From assembly GCF_030867145.1 (NCBI RefSeq), contig NC_134443.1:2356001-2420000 (forward strand): a stretch of DNA of 64,000 nt. Reading direction: 5' to 3'. Made by a program: the position numbers and the translations under genes. Shown here in pieces: positions 1 through 12,600 of the stretch. Numbering within the stretch: position 1 is the first letter of the stretch; the number at the start of each line of letters is the position of its first letter. This DNA comes from Opisthocomus hoazin. Its lineage: Eukaryota; Chordata; Aves; Opisthocomiformes; Opisthocomidae. A model generated the notes under the pieces. The model was given only the letters and a program-made list of their open reading frames with translations. It made no database searches and had not been told where the DNA came from.

Positions 1-2700
1 CTGGCATTTGCCACTTCGTGAGGAAGAGGGGAGGTTGGACCTCTGGAGATCAGGCTGCTGTGCATCTGCTGCCCAAATACCACTGGCAGATTATTTCTTT
101 CTTTTTTTTTTCCTGTGTTTTAAGGTTATTTTTCGTACTTGAGGAAGGGTTCCACACCAAGACGTGCCCGTTTCAGCCACCGTCCCTGTTCCTGTTCCTT
201 CCTGGTGACGCTGCTCGAGGCGTTGGCCGTTGCGAACACGAGGAAGCCGAATCTGACCCTGACCTTTGTGGAGGAAGCTCACACCTTGGCCTTAGCGTCT
301 TGCTAACAAATGCCGGAGTCTGGCAGGAAACGCGCTGAGGAAAGCCGCGCACTCGGGTGGTTTTTAACCCAGCGCTGCTGTTTTGGAGACCTGCTGCTGC
401 TTCAGACAGCTCTGCTTTGCCGGGGAGAGCCTTGGCAGCTCAGCTCACGCCGCTGTGTGCCCACACTGCCACAGCGGGAGCTGGCAAACCTGGCCACGGG
501 GATGCAGCTGTGGCTACCGCACCTCGTGCCCCAGGGCCTTGGCATTTCTCTTAGCTGCTAGAGATCGGAGTGAGACGGTGTGAAGCGGAGCAGGTTGTCC
601 CAGACTTCTGACACCTTCCCGCGAGACCCGGTGCTGGCTGCCATTGACAACCGCCTACCAGGGCAGGCAAACCCCAGGTCTGATCCAGCCTGGGAATTCC
701 CTTGCTCCAGCTGCCCAGGTTGGGCATCTGGATGCAGAGTGGCCCAAACTGGGCTCGCTTTTGGAAATGCTGCCTGGTGTTGCCGTGGTCTTTTTTAGCA
801 GGTGACATATGCTAGGAAATTTAAGGGCTCGATCCAAAGCCTACTGACGTCAATGGAAATAGGTTTGTTGACATCAGAGGGCTTGGATCTGTGCCTACGT
901 TCCATTTCTTTATTTCAGATGGCAATCTGTCAGGGGTGGAAAGGTCTCTTTTCTACTTACAGACTTCAGCACGCCTTTGAAAGGTCTTGCTTCCCCTGCA
1001 ATCGTTCAGTGGAGGATGCAGAGTACAGAACGATCTGGAGAACAGGCGCAAACCCATTCAACGCTGCGGCCGTCCCTTCCGTGTTGCTGGGCCCCAGCCA
1101 GGCTGCAGCTCAGGTTCAGGCATCGTAAGAGCGGTGGTGGCCTTGTGACGTGCTGCGGCTCCCCACTGCCTGCTCCAATTGGAGCCAGAGCTTCAGGCCT
1201 TCGTGAGCTGCTCGGGGCGGTCCAGCTCACCTTATCTGGAGAGCATTGGTCAAAGTCCTCTCTACGAGGAGCATCTGGAAGATGCTCTCAGTCATATGGT
1301 TTAGTTTTAGGTTGTCCTGTGAGGAGCAGGGAGTTGGACTCCATGGTCCTTGCAGGTTCCTTCCAGCTTGAGATACTCAATGATTCTCATGGGCTTTGGG
1401 GTTTGTCGAGTGCATGATGTGAGGGGTCTTGAATCCAAAGTTCATGGGCAGACCCAGGAAACTGCTTTCCTTTTCAATGGGAACAAAGCCCTCGGAGCCC
1501 AGTTCGTTGCCTCCTTCCCAGCTGGGACGTTCGTGAGCGGGCTGGGAAGAGTGGGTTGGAATGACAGCCCTCCTGCAAAGGAGGCTGGGCACTCGCCGCA
1601 CTCCTCGGGAGGGACAGAGATGGCATGATGCTGTGGGACACGTGGTGGGCCAGGCTCTGCTGCACTGCTTCTCTGCTGTGCCCCTCCACCGCCTTCACAT
1701 TGCCGGTGGATCCTGGGGACTCTTCTGTCCCCACTTTACGACTGTGGAGGTACCAAGAGACTGGGTCTGGGGAGAGAATGTGGCCCCCCTCGCCTGCAAG
1801 GGTGGTCAGCCAGCGAGATCCCCATCTCTCCATTAAGAAACCCCCCTTTCCCCATGGTGTTCTTGTTGATTGGCTCCGTTGGCCGAAATCTAAAGGATGA
1901 TTATATTCTACATCATAAAACCTGTGCCTGCGGCGTGACCGTGACGCTGTTTCTGGCAGTTGCGTAGCTGTGTGCTGTTAGAGAGCTGCTGTTTCACGCC
2001 CTGGAAGTGGCTGCCGTCTATTATTGGATCGAGCTGATCCTGCTTCCGTCAGGAGCTCCGGCAGCGCCAGCCCTGCGGCCTCTTCAGGGCTCCGGAGGAT
2101 TTTGTCCCCGCGGGGAACGTTGCTCCCTCGGGGACCTGCAGCCTCCTGCAAAGCGGCGGAGCGTAGCGGCAAGGCTGGCTTCCTCCCCTCGTTCCGCGCG
2201 TGTATATATAGACCACAAAGTGCTCCAGAGTGAAAGGAGCAGTGGGTGGGAGGCGAGATATTATTATCTTCACCTGCTGCTGCCGACCAAAGAAATAAAG
2301 AGACAGATGACAGGAAATGAGGACTTCAAAAATAGACACCTTTAATGTCAGAACCTTCAGGGATTAGCAAGAGCACCATATAAGAAACAGAGAAACTCTC
2401 ACGCTAGTCACCGTGTGCTTTGAGTGTGTGTCAGAGGAGGAAAAACGCTGAGATGTCTAAGAAACATTTCTGCATTCACTCTTTGTGCCCTCAGCAGAAG
2501 AACCAGAGACAGGAAAAACTGACCACAGACACTGCAGACAAACGTGACGTGTCAAACCTCGCTCTGCAGCTCGGCAGATCCTCTGTGCCTGGGTGAGCTG
2601 CAGTTCTCCCTCCCCAGGCTGCACGCCCAAATCCTGCCCGGGTCTGCCAGCTCACTGCTCTGCCTCCGCCAGGCTTCGCAAAGCGCTGCTTACGGCTCCA
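1..2700. other. Left flank, no recognised gene
   Basis: I recognise no coding exon here on either strand; the open frames are short, have no family resemblance and lack convincing splice sites. The only identifiable element is a CR1 3' end near 1195-1393. A TATATATA stretch at about 2202-2209 and a plus-strand AATAAA near 2293 are seen but belong to no transcript I can support. In human the gene beside HJV on this side is TXNIP; nothing like it is visible. Confidence 0.5.
1195..1393 (+). mobile_element. CR1-like LINE 3' end fragment
   Basis: A diverged sequence in which a stretch reading GAGGAGCAGGGAGTTGGACT leads to a CCTTCCAGCTTGAGATA-like segment and ends in TCAATGATTCTCATG. This is the usual order at a CR1 3' terminus (GGTTGGACT, then TTCCAAC, then octamers like ATTCTATG). 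Orientation is plus. The left border is approximate because 5' truncation is usual for CR1. The degraded octamers suggest an old copy. Confidence 0.6.
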
Positions 2701-2719
2701 CGGGGCAGAAATGGCAAAG

Positions 2720-3873
2720 GTTTTAGTGTGAGCCCTCTTTATTGAAAAAAAAAAAAGTCTTTGCATATGGAAAATATTTCTTATCATATAGAACTCTATC
2801 TGCTTTACTTAAAACCTCTGGAATATATTAAACATCTCATTTGGCCTCACCTCTGTACTTCTGTACATCTGCTAGAGGTTCCCCTGCCCACCCAGACAGT
2901 CAGATGGCCGTTCACCAGCTCCGCGTCTTCGTTATTAGTTCAACCCTTAGTTATTAGGGCGACCCGCAGCCTGGGTTGGATTTGGAGGGGGTTGTGACAG
3001 TGACAGAGGAAGCTGGGCCCAAGGGAGAGGAATGCCAAGGGGTACTTTTCCTCACTGAAACTCAATGCTGGTCCGAAGTCCAGAACTGGCTATATTGAGT
3101 CCCAGACAGGTGCCAAGACACCAAGGAGAAATAGCGACGGTCGCCTGAAATGCCAGCGGCCTGACGCCCTGCAGCTCCCGGCGCTGGAAGTTCGCGCGTT
3201 GCTAATCCAGAGAGGGGAGAACACGGTGCGAAATGGTTGATTTCCGCCTCGAAAATCCCAAACCTGGGTCACAACACTCTGACAGCCGACTTATTGCCTT
3301 GCTCCACTCCTGCATCGCTTTGGTAGCAGCTGGGCCAAGGGGGCTCAAATCCACCAAACAACATTTTTTGACTGCTGAAAACTGGGATCTGGGCTTGGAG
3401 CCCGCTATTCTTAATTTGTAAGGCTCCTGAGTAGAAGTCTGCTGCAGCAGCACAGGAGGAAAGGTGTAAAGCAAGTTTATGGAAAGGCTTTGAGGGGCAG
3501 AGGGGTTTTCTAAACATATCTGCACTCCGCGTGTTTCTTTTTCTTTGATACGGCTGCAACGTCCTCGTCTTTAGAAAAAAGCAATCCCGCAGAATCCAAC
3601 AGAAAAAGATCATGATTTGCCTTCGGGAGAGGAATCGGGTTCAGTCGGCGCCGTACGTGGGAGAGCAGTGGGTGCAAACCAGCGCCTCGCCGGCGCTCGT
3701 CTCTCCCAAGGTCTGGGTCTCTGGTTCCTCACTGCCGCAGGGACACTTGATCCCCGCTCAGGCATCGCTCTTTCTCTGCAGGGCACGGCTCTCGAGTCAG
3801 TGCTCGCTTACCGCTGTGGGCTGCCTGGATCTGTCCCCCGTGCTGCATGCAATGCCAGCGAGAGGTAAAAGTG
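2720..3873 (-). other. HJV: Probable HJV 3' UTR
   Basis: The stretch between the HJV stop codon and the AATAAA at 2738-2743 on the minus strand. It has no conserved open frame. Its extent is inferred only from the poly(A) signal. Confidence 0.4.
2738..2743 (-). terminator. HJV: Candidate poly(A) signal of HJV
   Basis: The minus strand reads AATAAA here, about 1.1 kb past the HJV stop codon. It is the best-placed canonical signal downstream of the gene and sits beside an A-run on the plus strand. The cleavage site would fall near 2715-2725. No transcript evidence can be seen from sequence. Confidence 0.45.
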
Positions 3874-4491
3874 CTACGAAACAGCCCAAAGACCAGAGGT
3901 GAGGAGGAGGAGGAGGAGGACGAAGGAAGAAGAGAGGCGCGGGCAGCCTGCCCCAGCCTGGAAGATGTGCAGTTTCTCAGCGTTGGGAAGGAAGACCCTG
4001 GCATCCTCCAGAGCCCCGTGAGCCGCCATGGTGAAGTTGGCGTCCCCCGAGGTCACCACGTCGAAGACACACGACTGGAAGTAGACGTCCTCCACAGGCA
4101 GCATCTCCTTGCAGAGCGCCCGGGCCGTCTCGGCGGCCACACGACCGGGGCAGCACTGGCTGCGGGAGATGCGCTGGCTGCGGGGACAGCCGCCCACGCA
4201 GAGCTGCAGGTCTTGCTCCTCTGTGAAGGCGCGTGCCACCTTCTCGGCTGCCCGGATGGAGAAGGAGAGCTGGCGGCCGGCCTGACGGACGGCGATGGTG
4301 GTGCCGATGTACTCCGCGCGGATCTCCACGTGCCGCCCGGGGCTGCGCTCCCGGATAGCCAAGCTGCTGCCGCCCGGCCTCTCGCCGCCGTTCACCGAGC
4401 CGTCCTCGAAGGCCGCCGGGAGGTTGTCGATCTCAGCCTGGTAGACCTTCTGGTCGATGCATTCCTTCATGTTCTTGAAGATGATGGTGAG
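3874..4491 (-). CDS. HJV: HJV last coding exon (C-domain, GPI signal)
   Basis: The exon opens after a CTCCCTGCAG acceptor with [20 protein letters not shown] and continues through the conserved cysteines to LHIFQAG and a hydrophobic C-terminus. TAG is at 3874-3876. The Leu run of the GPI signal is written by a CTC trinucleotide run, seen as GAG repeats on the plus strand at about 3902-3920. The omega site cannot be fixed by eye. Confidence 0.95.
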   Translation of the reverse strand, partial: LTIIFKNMKECIDQKVYQAEIDNLPAAFEDGSVNGGERPGGSSLAIRERSPGRHVEIRAEYIGTTIAVRQAGRQLSFSIRAAEKVARAFTEEQDLQLCVGGCPRSQRISRSQCCPGRVAAETARALCKEMLPVEDVYFQSCVFDVVTSGDANFTMAAHGALEDARVFLPNAEKLHIFQAGAGCPRLSSSFVLLLLLLTSGLWAVS

Positions 4492-6609
4492 CTGCAGGGA
4501 GTGGATCGGGGGGGGTTTGGTCTGCCTTGCCGGGTAGCGGCTGTGTCCCCACCCCGGGAACCAGCTACCCCGGGACTGCGCACGTCTGCCTCACCGACGC
4601 GTCCGCCCCCGCCCCAAACCACCCCTCCCACGTTGCTGCAGTCCTCTGGGAAAACAGCAACCTTTCCTTCTTCCCTTCCTTTGCTTCCTTCTTTCTTTAA
4701 CATCATTTAAGCAGCTGAGAACTGAGACGGGGCCAAGCCTGCCTGCACGTGACCCACGGACCACAGAGCAACCCATCCCCAGGCAGCAATGGGAGCGCTT
4801 GCAGGTCTCTGGTCCCCTCAGGGACCTTCATCCCACTTGTTCCTGGTCCCAGGTGGGTTTCACTGAAGCTATTGCTGCCCTCCCCAGCCATCTTAGGGAG
4901 CGCAGCCGTTGCTGCATCCCGGAGGTGAACGGATTTGCTGCCGAACCCCGCGCCCGAGCGTTACCTTGCTGGTGACCGTAGCGTTGGAGCCCTTCGCCAC
5001 CGGAGAGCTGGTTGCTTGCACGAACAAGTAGTCATTGTCCAAGAGAGGCCAGGAGCCCTCCACTCGGCAGGTGTGGAAGTCGTCATGGAAGGTGCGGATG
5101 TGGGGGTCCCCGAAAGCCGCGCAGTGCTGGTAGCTGGGGGGCTGGCCGTACTTGTAGAGAAAACTCTTCTCGTAGTTGCAGATGTCGAGAGACGCGAAGC
5201 CCTGATGGTTGGGGGCCGGGGGCCGGGGGCGGGGAGGTGACGTGGGACCCTCCTTGGAGCAGTTGTTCTGGATCATGAGGTCCTCGATGCCGTGGACGGC
5301 GGAGTGGTAGGCCAGGTCGCCCCGGCACGTGCGAGCCGTCTTGCGGGTGCAGTGGGAGTAGGAGCGGAGGGCGTTGCAGTACGCCGCGTGCCTGCTGGAG
5401 CCGCGCAGGTTGAGCGTGGCAGCCACGTACTCCGAGTTGCAGCGCAGGATCTTGCACTGGGAAGAAACTGGGAGAGACGGGACGGCCCGGGGCATCCTGG
5501 TAGAGCTGTAGGAGCGGGGAAGGGCAGCCCCTGCTCCTCCCACCACCTCCCACCATCTGGCCCACTGCAGATCTCACCGTGGAGACACTTTCTGGAAGCA
5601 CTCATCTCCCTGTGTTAATGAACGCAGCGGCCAGTTTAAACGACCTGCTGCTTACGTGCCCCAGGGGAGCAGCCCCAGGGGAGCAGCCCCAGGGTTGCCT
5701 GCTGTGGAAACAGGCTGAAGCCTGGTGCGGGGGGCAGTCACGGGGCCGAAGGGGTGTCCTGAAGCAACTGGGATGTGGGATGGTACCTGGGGCACGAGCA
5801 CGGCCGAGAGCCAGGGCAGCAGTTGTGACTGTGGCCCTGGGACGTGGCTCGGGGACTCTTTGCCCCGGGGCTTGCCAGGGGACAAACGGGAATTTCTGAG
5901 CTGGGAAACCCCTGCTTTCCGTTTCAACCTTGGCCAGGCCGTGCAATCGCTCTTTTGTGATAGCTTTGACCGCACCAAGGACGTCCTGTCCCTCAGACGG
6001 GTTTTTTCCCATGTGCCACTGCTCCAGGAGAGCTAACGAGCTCGCCCCAGCAGGGCTCATTTAGCTCATTAAGCAGAGGGGTTATAAGGGACAGCTGCAC
6101 TTACAGGCTGGGCAGGGTGAGGTGCTGGGAAGTGGGTTTAGGTTTTGCAGGATGCAGGTCTTGGCTCTCCTAGCAGAGTGTTTGGGATGTGGGAAGGGAA
6201 GCGAGGGACTGAGTGGTGGATGCAGCTGGTGCCTTTTGCTGGAAGAGCTTGGACTTTGTGCCCTGCTGTCCCTGTCTTCTCTTGGGGGATGACAGAGCCT
6301 GGGAGGGCTCTCCCAGGGAAAGTGCCTGCTGTGGGAGAGCTGGGGGGTGCTCTCGGGGAGGCTGCCCTGGTGGGAATGCTGCCTGAGCCTCATGGCTGCG
6401 ATGAGGGGATCTTCTCCTTGCTCCAGTCACCTGCTGGGAGCTCTGCCATGGTGGTACCCTCCCTGCACCCCGGGGCTGCAGCTCCCGTGGGCATCCTTGC
6501 CATGTGGTTCCTTACCATGCCTGCAGCAGAGGAGGAGGAAGAGAGCTCGGAGGAAGAAGCCGGGGTTTTCCAGCTGCCCTGGGCTCTTACTGGGGGCAGG
6601 TTTCCCCAT
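3874..6609 (-). CDS. HJV: Hemojuvelin (RGMC), BMP co-receptor, complete
   Basis: Hemojuvelin is a GPI-anchored BMP co-receptor that raises hepcidin transcription and so controls iron balance. Three coding exons join in frame: 6516-6609, 4965-5467 and 3874-4491 (1,215 nt, about 404 aa; human about 426). The product has an N-terminal signal peptide with a Leu-rich core (residues about 18-29), the RGM cysteine region starting at CKILRC (36-41), an RGD at 80-82 within [11 protein letters not shown], an NCS sequon at 100, and the FGDPH autocleavage motif of the partial von Willebrand D domain at 150-154. The C-terminal half contains [18 protein letters not shown] and [13 protein letters not shown], which match HJV and not RGMA or RGMB, and ends in a hydrophobic tail fitting GPI attachment. 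Splice sites are GT/AG and no frame is broken. The glycine-rich insert of mammalian HJV is absent. A 5' UTR exon was not found. Orthology is by remembered human sequence, supported by SV2A, BOLA1 and SF3B4 nearby. Confidence 0.95.
4965..5467 (-). CDS. HJV: HJV coding exon 2 (RGM N-domain, cleavage site)
   Basis: The acceptor is a TCTCTCCCAG tract ending at 5468; an alternative AG eleven bases further in would break the frame with the signal-peptide exon. The donor is GTAACG at 4959-4964, so AGC-AAG joins CTC-ACC of the last exon and rebuilds TSK-LTIIFKN. The exon encodes the cysteine-rich region, the RGD, the NCS sequon and FGDPH. A proline-rich linker follows GPTS. Confidence 0.93.
6516..6609 (-). 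CDS. HJV: HJV coding exon 1 (signal peptide)
   Basis: The start at 6609 opens [10 protein letters not shown], comparable to MGEPGQSPSP in human HJV, and leads to the hydrophobic run [10 protein letters not shown]. The exon ends in phase 1 at a GTAAGG donor (6511-6515 carries GTAAG). The next exon completes the codon and gives VSSQCKIL across the junction, equivalent to HSQCKIL in human. A possible upstream acceptor (CCCCCAG) ends at 6627, which would leave only a short 5' UTR in this exon. Confidence 0.85.
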
Positions 6610-9600
6610 TCCAATCCATGCAGAGCCTGGGGGATCTCAGCTGCGGGCTTGTCTGGGCTTCATGCAGCAGGTCCCCTGGAAGCAAAGCGGAGGAGGGATG
6701 TGAGAGGTGCTGGCGGCCGGGAGCTGTGGCAGGTACCGAGCTGCCAAACGCGGCCCCGCGGGGGAGGCAAGCTTTTGAGCAAAATCCTGGAGGGTTTGGG
6801 CTTTTTTAAGTGCTTTCAGCCACTGCAGCTCTCAGCTTCCACCCCGAGGTGGCTGCGATGCGTAGTTCAGCGTGTCAAACAGTTCAAGCTTCCAGCTGCC
6901 CTTGGAGGGGACCGGTGAGGATTCACAGCAGGGATGTGAGCAGCCGGTGACTGCGGAGGGGACCCAGCCTGGGTCACGCGTTGGGTGCAGGGTGGCTGCT
7001 GCCCACACCACGACGCAGGTTTGGAGCACAGCATCCGAGGGGACAGGGGTTGAAAAGCCACATTATAACTGCGACTGCTGCGGGGTTCAGAGCCAGCACC
7101 GCCGGGTGACGCCAGCGCCTCCTGCTCTGCCGAAAACCTGCGTCCAGGTTCCCTCAAAGCTGGGAGACGGGCTCTGAGCCACGCTCCGCCTCTGCCCCTT
7201 GCTGTGCTGGCTCTGGGTGCTGCCTGGGTGCTGGGGGGCTGGAGCTGGCTGGGAGGGGGGTGCATGAAGCTGCACGCACCCAGACCATGGGCCGTGGCAG
7301 CAGGAGCTGCAGCCACGGAAAAAAATTGACTTCCCTTGTGCTTCAGCAGGACTGGGGATTTGAGTCCTTGGTGGCTTATTTGAACAGCTGGTTATTGGTC
7401 ACTTGGTGGTCAAAAGGCCTTTTGCAAAGGTCCTTTTGAAAGTGCTGTATGTGAAAGCAGTATTTTGGGGTTTTTCCTCCCTTTTAGCTTGTGTGAGATG
7501 CGGGAGCCAGAGGCTGATGCTCGGGGCGATGTGCCTGTGCCCGGTACCCTGGGCAGCCCAAGGAGCCGGCATCGCTGGCTCTGCGATTGCTGGTACGTGT
7601 AAGCTGCGGGGGAGAGGAGACTGATTTCTCATCTTGTTCTCAGAAAGGGAGAAGCCACAGCCCTACCAGCTCCGTCTCGCACCTTTCAGCTCCCTTTGCT
7701 GTGGCTGCGGCCGTTAAACGACCGCCGTTAGTTGTACTGGCTGGCACGGTGACGTGGCTGAGTGCTGGCGGCCCCCCGCGTCCCTCTGCCAGCTGGTTGA
7801 ATGGCCAACGGGGCAGATGTCTGGAGCAAAAACATGCTTCAGAGCTGCTGGCGATGCTCTGGCTGCCAGCCGCTCTTGGCAGTGAGGACAAGCTGAGCCA
7901 ACCATGGTAGAGGGGAGGGAAAAGTGGTCTCTGGTGGCTCTGGGGCATGGGGACACGAGACCCAGTACTGGGCACTGGGACTAGGCTGTGGTGAGCGAGG
8001 TGCAAGCAGGCTGTGTGCTCTGATCCTTCGCCAACGCCTGGCGCTTGCTCTGCCACGTCCCACCCGACCTGGCTGAGCATCTTTCTGGGGGCTCACAGGA
8101 GCTGGTGACCCCTCGGCGCTACCTCCCGAGGTGGTGACATGGAGGGGACCTGGCACAGCGCTTGGCAGATCAAGAGCTGGTTAATGCGTAGCCGAGAACG
8201 GTGCCGCTGGCCGGGGAAGGAGAGGCCCTGCCGTGGGTCCTGCGGGCAGCAGGACGTTCTCTGGGACGTCCCCACCCCAGTGGCATTAGGAGAGAGGCAG
8301 CAGGGGCAGTTGGAGATGCCCCACAAGCCCGAGGCGATGCTGCCTGTGAGGGGAGAGGGGTGGCTCCTCGCTGTGCCAGGCAGGGCAGCGAGGGGGGCTC
8401 GGACACCGCAGCCCTCCCTCTGTTTGTGGCCCCCTGCGCGTCGGACCAGACCTGGGGCACCCCTGGGTGCCAGCGCCGACGTCCTACCCCTCAGACCCTC
8501 GTCCCTGCCCTTGCTTTGCTGCAGCCCCACTCACCTGCAGCAGCCTCCTCCAGGGAGCGGGGGCTCCTTCCCTGGTGGGCACGCAGGCTGGCTTGTCCTT
8601 GTCACCCGGCTCTACCCCAAGTGACAGCCAGAGAGATCCGTGGCACGACAGCTGGGAAAATGCCAGCCTTCGTCCTGGGCACCTCCATGGCCTCGCAGCT
8701 GGGTAAAATCCAGGGTGCTGATGGGGAAAGCCCGGCCGGGGCGCGGGGAGCAGACCCCACTGCAGGGCACCGCGGTCCCTGCTCTTCCTCCCCAGCTACC
8801 TTTGCTCCGTCCTCTTCCCCCCCAGCAGGGCAGAGGATGGGTGTTGAAATAGATCCGCCTAAATTTACACAGGCTCAAACCCAGCCAAGAACAACACGCG
8901 GAGGGGGCAGAGGGAGACGGTGTGCGGCGAGGGGGGAGAGGAGCCCGAGGAGGAGGTGGGAGCCCCCAGACCCCCCAGCTGGGTGATGCCGCTCGGTGGC
9001 GTGGGGCTGTGTCACTCGTGGGGCGCAGCGCGGGCTGCGGGAGCTGGCTCTCTTGGAGCTGCCTGGCTTTCCTTCCTCGGGCGGCATCGCAGCCCCCTGC
9101 CTGCATCCCTGCGGAGGGGGTCTCTGGGGCAAAGCGCAGTGCTTCCCACAGGGAATGCTCCTCCAGCCTGTCCCCTCCCGGGGCACAGCCGGGCCCTGAG
9201 CACAAACACGGCACGGGCCAAAGGTGGCCGGTGTCCCCGGGGTCGGTGAACGCCCGGCTGCGTTCCCGCCAGCTCACCGGCGCGGGCTTGGGCGCAGAGG
9301 GCGGCTGCACCAGCCCTGTCCCTGCAGGGAGCAGAACCGGGGGGCAATGGCCGCGTCGGGCTCTTTCAGGCGTGGCTCGTCCTTTGGGGGTCCCTCGCAG
9401 TCTTGGCTGGAGGGCGGGGGGGGGAAAGTAGGGCCCTCGGTGTCCCTGGCTCCCACAAAGCCCTTTGGGAACCCGTTCAGAAAAGCCTCCTAACCCAAAT
9501 TCCTGCTGATTTCCAGGTTCTCCTCTTCGCGGCAGAGAGCGAAGCCTCGCGGAGCCGCAGCACCCGCGACGCCTTCGCACCGGGAGCCTCGTGCCAGCCT

Positions 9601-12600
9601 GAGCCCGGGAGAGCGGACAGAGCTTAACCACCCCCCCAGGTACTGCCCTGCCCCCCCCGGGGGAATCGCTCCCCATTTCGGCAGTGCACCTCGGGACCAG
9701 ATGGGGTTCTTGGGGTTTCCCCTCCGACCCTTTCCACTCCTGCCCTGACCCCGGTGTCAGCTCTGCTGCTGCACCACCCACGCAGCCAGTGCTGGGGTGG
9801 GTGCTGGCAGCTCCTGAACTGCTCCTCACCCGGGGAACTGGGGAGAAGAGGGGGGACAGTGGCTGCTTGCTGCAGAGCAAGCTTAAATCTACAGCCAGAC
9901 TCTGTGTAAAAGCACATCTTCCTTGGGGGCAACGGATGGAAGAAAGGAAAACAAAGGATGAATACCAGCTTAGGTTCAAATCCCAGCTGGGATTTACATC
10001 AGCAGCCACTGGAGGAGGAAGGTTTTAGATGCCCTTTTTTTTTTGGCTCCCGGGGTGCGTGGAGGCTTTGCAGCTCTCTTCCCTGCCCGGTATTTGTGCT
10101 GTGGGTCTCTGTTACCTGGTAACAAGGGATAACCAGGCAGTGGAAAAAATGTTGTTTAAAAAATAAGACCTGTATCCTAGTGTAGCCTCGCTGGCCGTGC
10201 CTGGGGTGCCTGGTATCCTCCCCATCTGCTGCCGCAGGCTTCCCCGCCGCGAGCCCCCGGCGCGGGGTGGCTCAGACACCCACCGAGGGAATCGGTTACA
10301 CGCGGGGCGGGAGCAGGGGCGGGCAGGTGGGAATTCCTCTGGCACAGCAGACGCTACCATCTGGGCTCGGCGAGAGCGCAGGCCTCCCGGCATCCCACCC
10401 ACCCGCTTCGTCTGGACAAGGGAGGGGAAACTCCGAATGGAGAAACCAAGCAGGATTACCCAGGTTGTGGGACCCTCCTCGCAGCCCCGAGGCTCAGAGC
10501 TACGGGTGCCCGTCCCTGGCGATGTGCCGGATCCTGGCCATGCTGTGAAACGGAGCCATCGATGCTTTAACGGCGTCAGCACTCAGCAGCTCTCCGAGCT
10601 GGGGGCTGCAGGCATATGTTGGGCTGAGGAGGCTGGGAATCTCTCCCGAGCTGGCAGAGAGTCACGGTACCAAGACAAAAGCATCTGTGATCAAACTGCT
10701 TCCGAAAGCCAACTCCCCCCCTTCCCACCAGCAATATCAGCTGGGGGTTTAGGAGGCACAAAGCGCCGGCTCCCGCCAGCTGGGTCACCGAATCCCGCTG
10801 CGGAGGGGGCTGCGGAGCAGCTGGCCTCGCCCGGACCCTCCTGCCCCAAAAGACGAGGCTTTCCCAGGCACGGCAGTGCCCCAGGAGGGAGGAGGAGGAG
10901 ACCCTGATCGTGGCATTTTCGGTGCAAAGCAGGTAATGTGCAGCTCTGCCTGTGAACATCACCCACCTGGATTGTCACCTGGAGCAGTGCCGTCCCTCCA
11001 AAGGCTGGGCCAGCGCGGTCGCAGCTCCGCTCCAGCCCCTGCCTAGCCCCATCGCTCATGCAACGGGCTTGGTGAGGGTTTGGGTTTAACCCGAGTGCTC
11101 TGGAGATGGAAGCTGCTCGGGGAGACCAGCCCCAGCTTGGCTCTGAGCCGGCACCAGCCCTGTCTGCAAGCCCACTGCTCTGGGAGCCCCGGGCCCAGTC
11201 CAGGCGGGTTTGCCCCCGGAATGGCCTGCGTGGCTGGGGAGATGTGGCAAAACACACCTGAAGAGGCCCCAGGTCTCAAAGGAGCTCGCTGGCCTCCGTC
11301 GGAGCCGTGGGCATGAGCAAACCCTTCTGCTACCCCTCGGCATCGCTCGCAAGGCATTGAGCCCCTGTCGGGAGAGCTCCACCAGCCTTTCCCGAGCATC
11401 CCTGGGCAAGCGGGATCTGCCAGGCTCCTGAGGCTGAAGGCAGGGGATGAGCCAAGCTGCCAGTGTCATCCCCGCACTCCCCGGATCAGGGCATGGCAGC
11501 CGGCATCCCCTGGGATCTGCGGGGTTGCGATCGGAGTCGGAAGAGGGGCCTGGGGAAGGCAGGATTTGCCGGAGAGCTGGAGGAAAGGGTTTTGCTTCTC
11601 CCCAGGTACGGCCGCGGCCACGGCTGGGCCGTTTGCACGGTGCCTGCTCAAACCCAGAGCATCACCGTCTCTCCGCGCCGCGCTCGGCGTGAAGCCCCCA
11701 TCCCTCCCTCCCTCCCCAAGCCTCCGCCGAGGGTCCCAGCGCTCCACTTACCCCAGCGAATGCCGCTCCGAGCAGCCACAGGACGGGCCACCGAGTGCCC
11801 CCAGACCCTCCGGCCGCGAATCCCGGTCCCCGGCGCGGGTTTGGCTCCGGGTAGGAGCGAGGAGGGAATCACGGCTGTTAACGCCCCGGGCTCGGTGCGC
11901 GGGGAGCAGAAAACAGCTGAACTTTACGACAGCCCGATCCGTCACCGCGAGCTGGAGGAGAGGGGGCTAAGTTGACGCTTTAAAAATAGCCAGTAGTATT
12001 TTTGATCCCGAAAGCCGGATTCCAGTGGGGAGGGGAAGGGAAAAGGGACAGGGAGCCGAAGGCTTCCCAACTGCACGCCTCAAATCTGTGGGCAGAGCGA
12101 ACTGGGTGTGAGATGGACACAGGGTCCTGGCCGGACAGCTCGGAGCTGCTGAGCTTGGGGTTTTCTCCAGGCTCTGCGAAAAACGAGCAGGACGGGAATG
12201 CAGAGCACTGCTGGAAATTCAAGGCAAGCTCTGCTTTCAGCAGCACCTTCCTCCTCGGGCACGGGAGCTCTCGGCCTGGGCACCTTCCCCTGGCACAGCA
12301 AAGGGCCCGTGCCTGCAGGCAGCTGCTCTTCTCCCAGCTCTGCGAGGAGGGAGGTGGAAAAAACGATGAAGATAGGAGTCTGGAGTCATGCTAAACTCTT
12401 CCTCCAGGTTTCTCCAGCCCGGAGCTTTCCCTCTCCCCTGCCTGGAGAGTGCAGGAGGTCCCGGAGAAGAGCAGGTGCTGGGAGGACCAGAAGTCTTGTG
12501 CTACATCTGGAGAGGGAAGATCTCGAGAAGGTCAGGGAAGAATTGGGGAGCTGCATCCTTCATCTGCCCCGCTTGAAGGTGTGACCCGAGTCCCCCGGCC

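Noticed and set aside
2202-2298. TATATATA followed by AATAAA as a small plus-strand gene
   Set aside because: No conserved frame between them; the motifs are short and expected by chance in a 2.7-kb flank.
3874-6609. Assignment of the RGM gene to RGMA or RGMB
   Set aside because: [47 protein letters not shown] and the signal peptide match HJV far better, and the neighbours are those of human 1q21.
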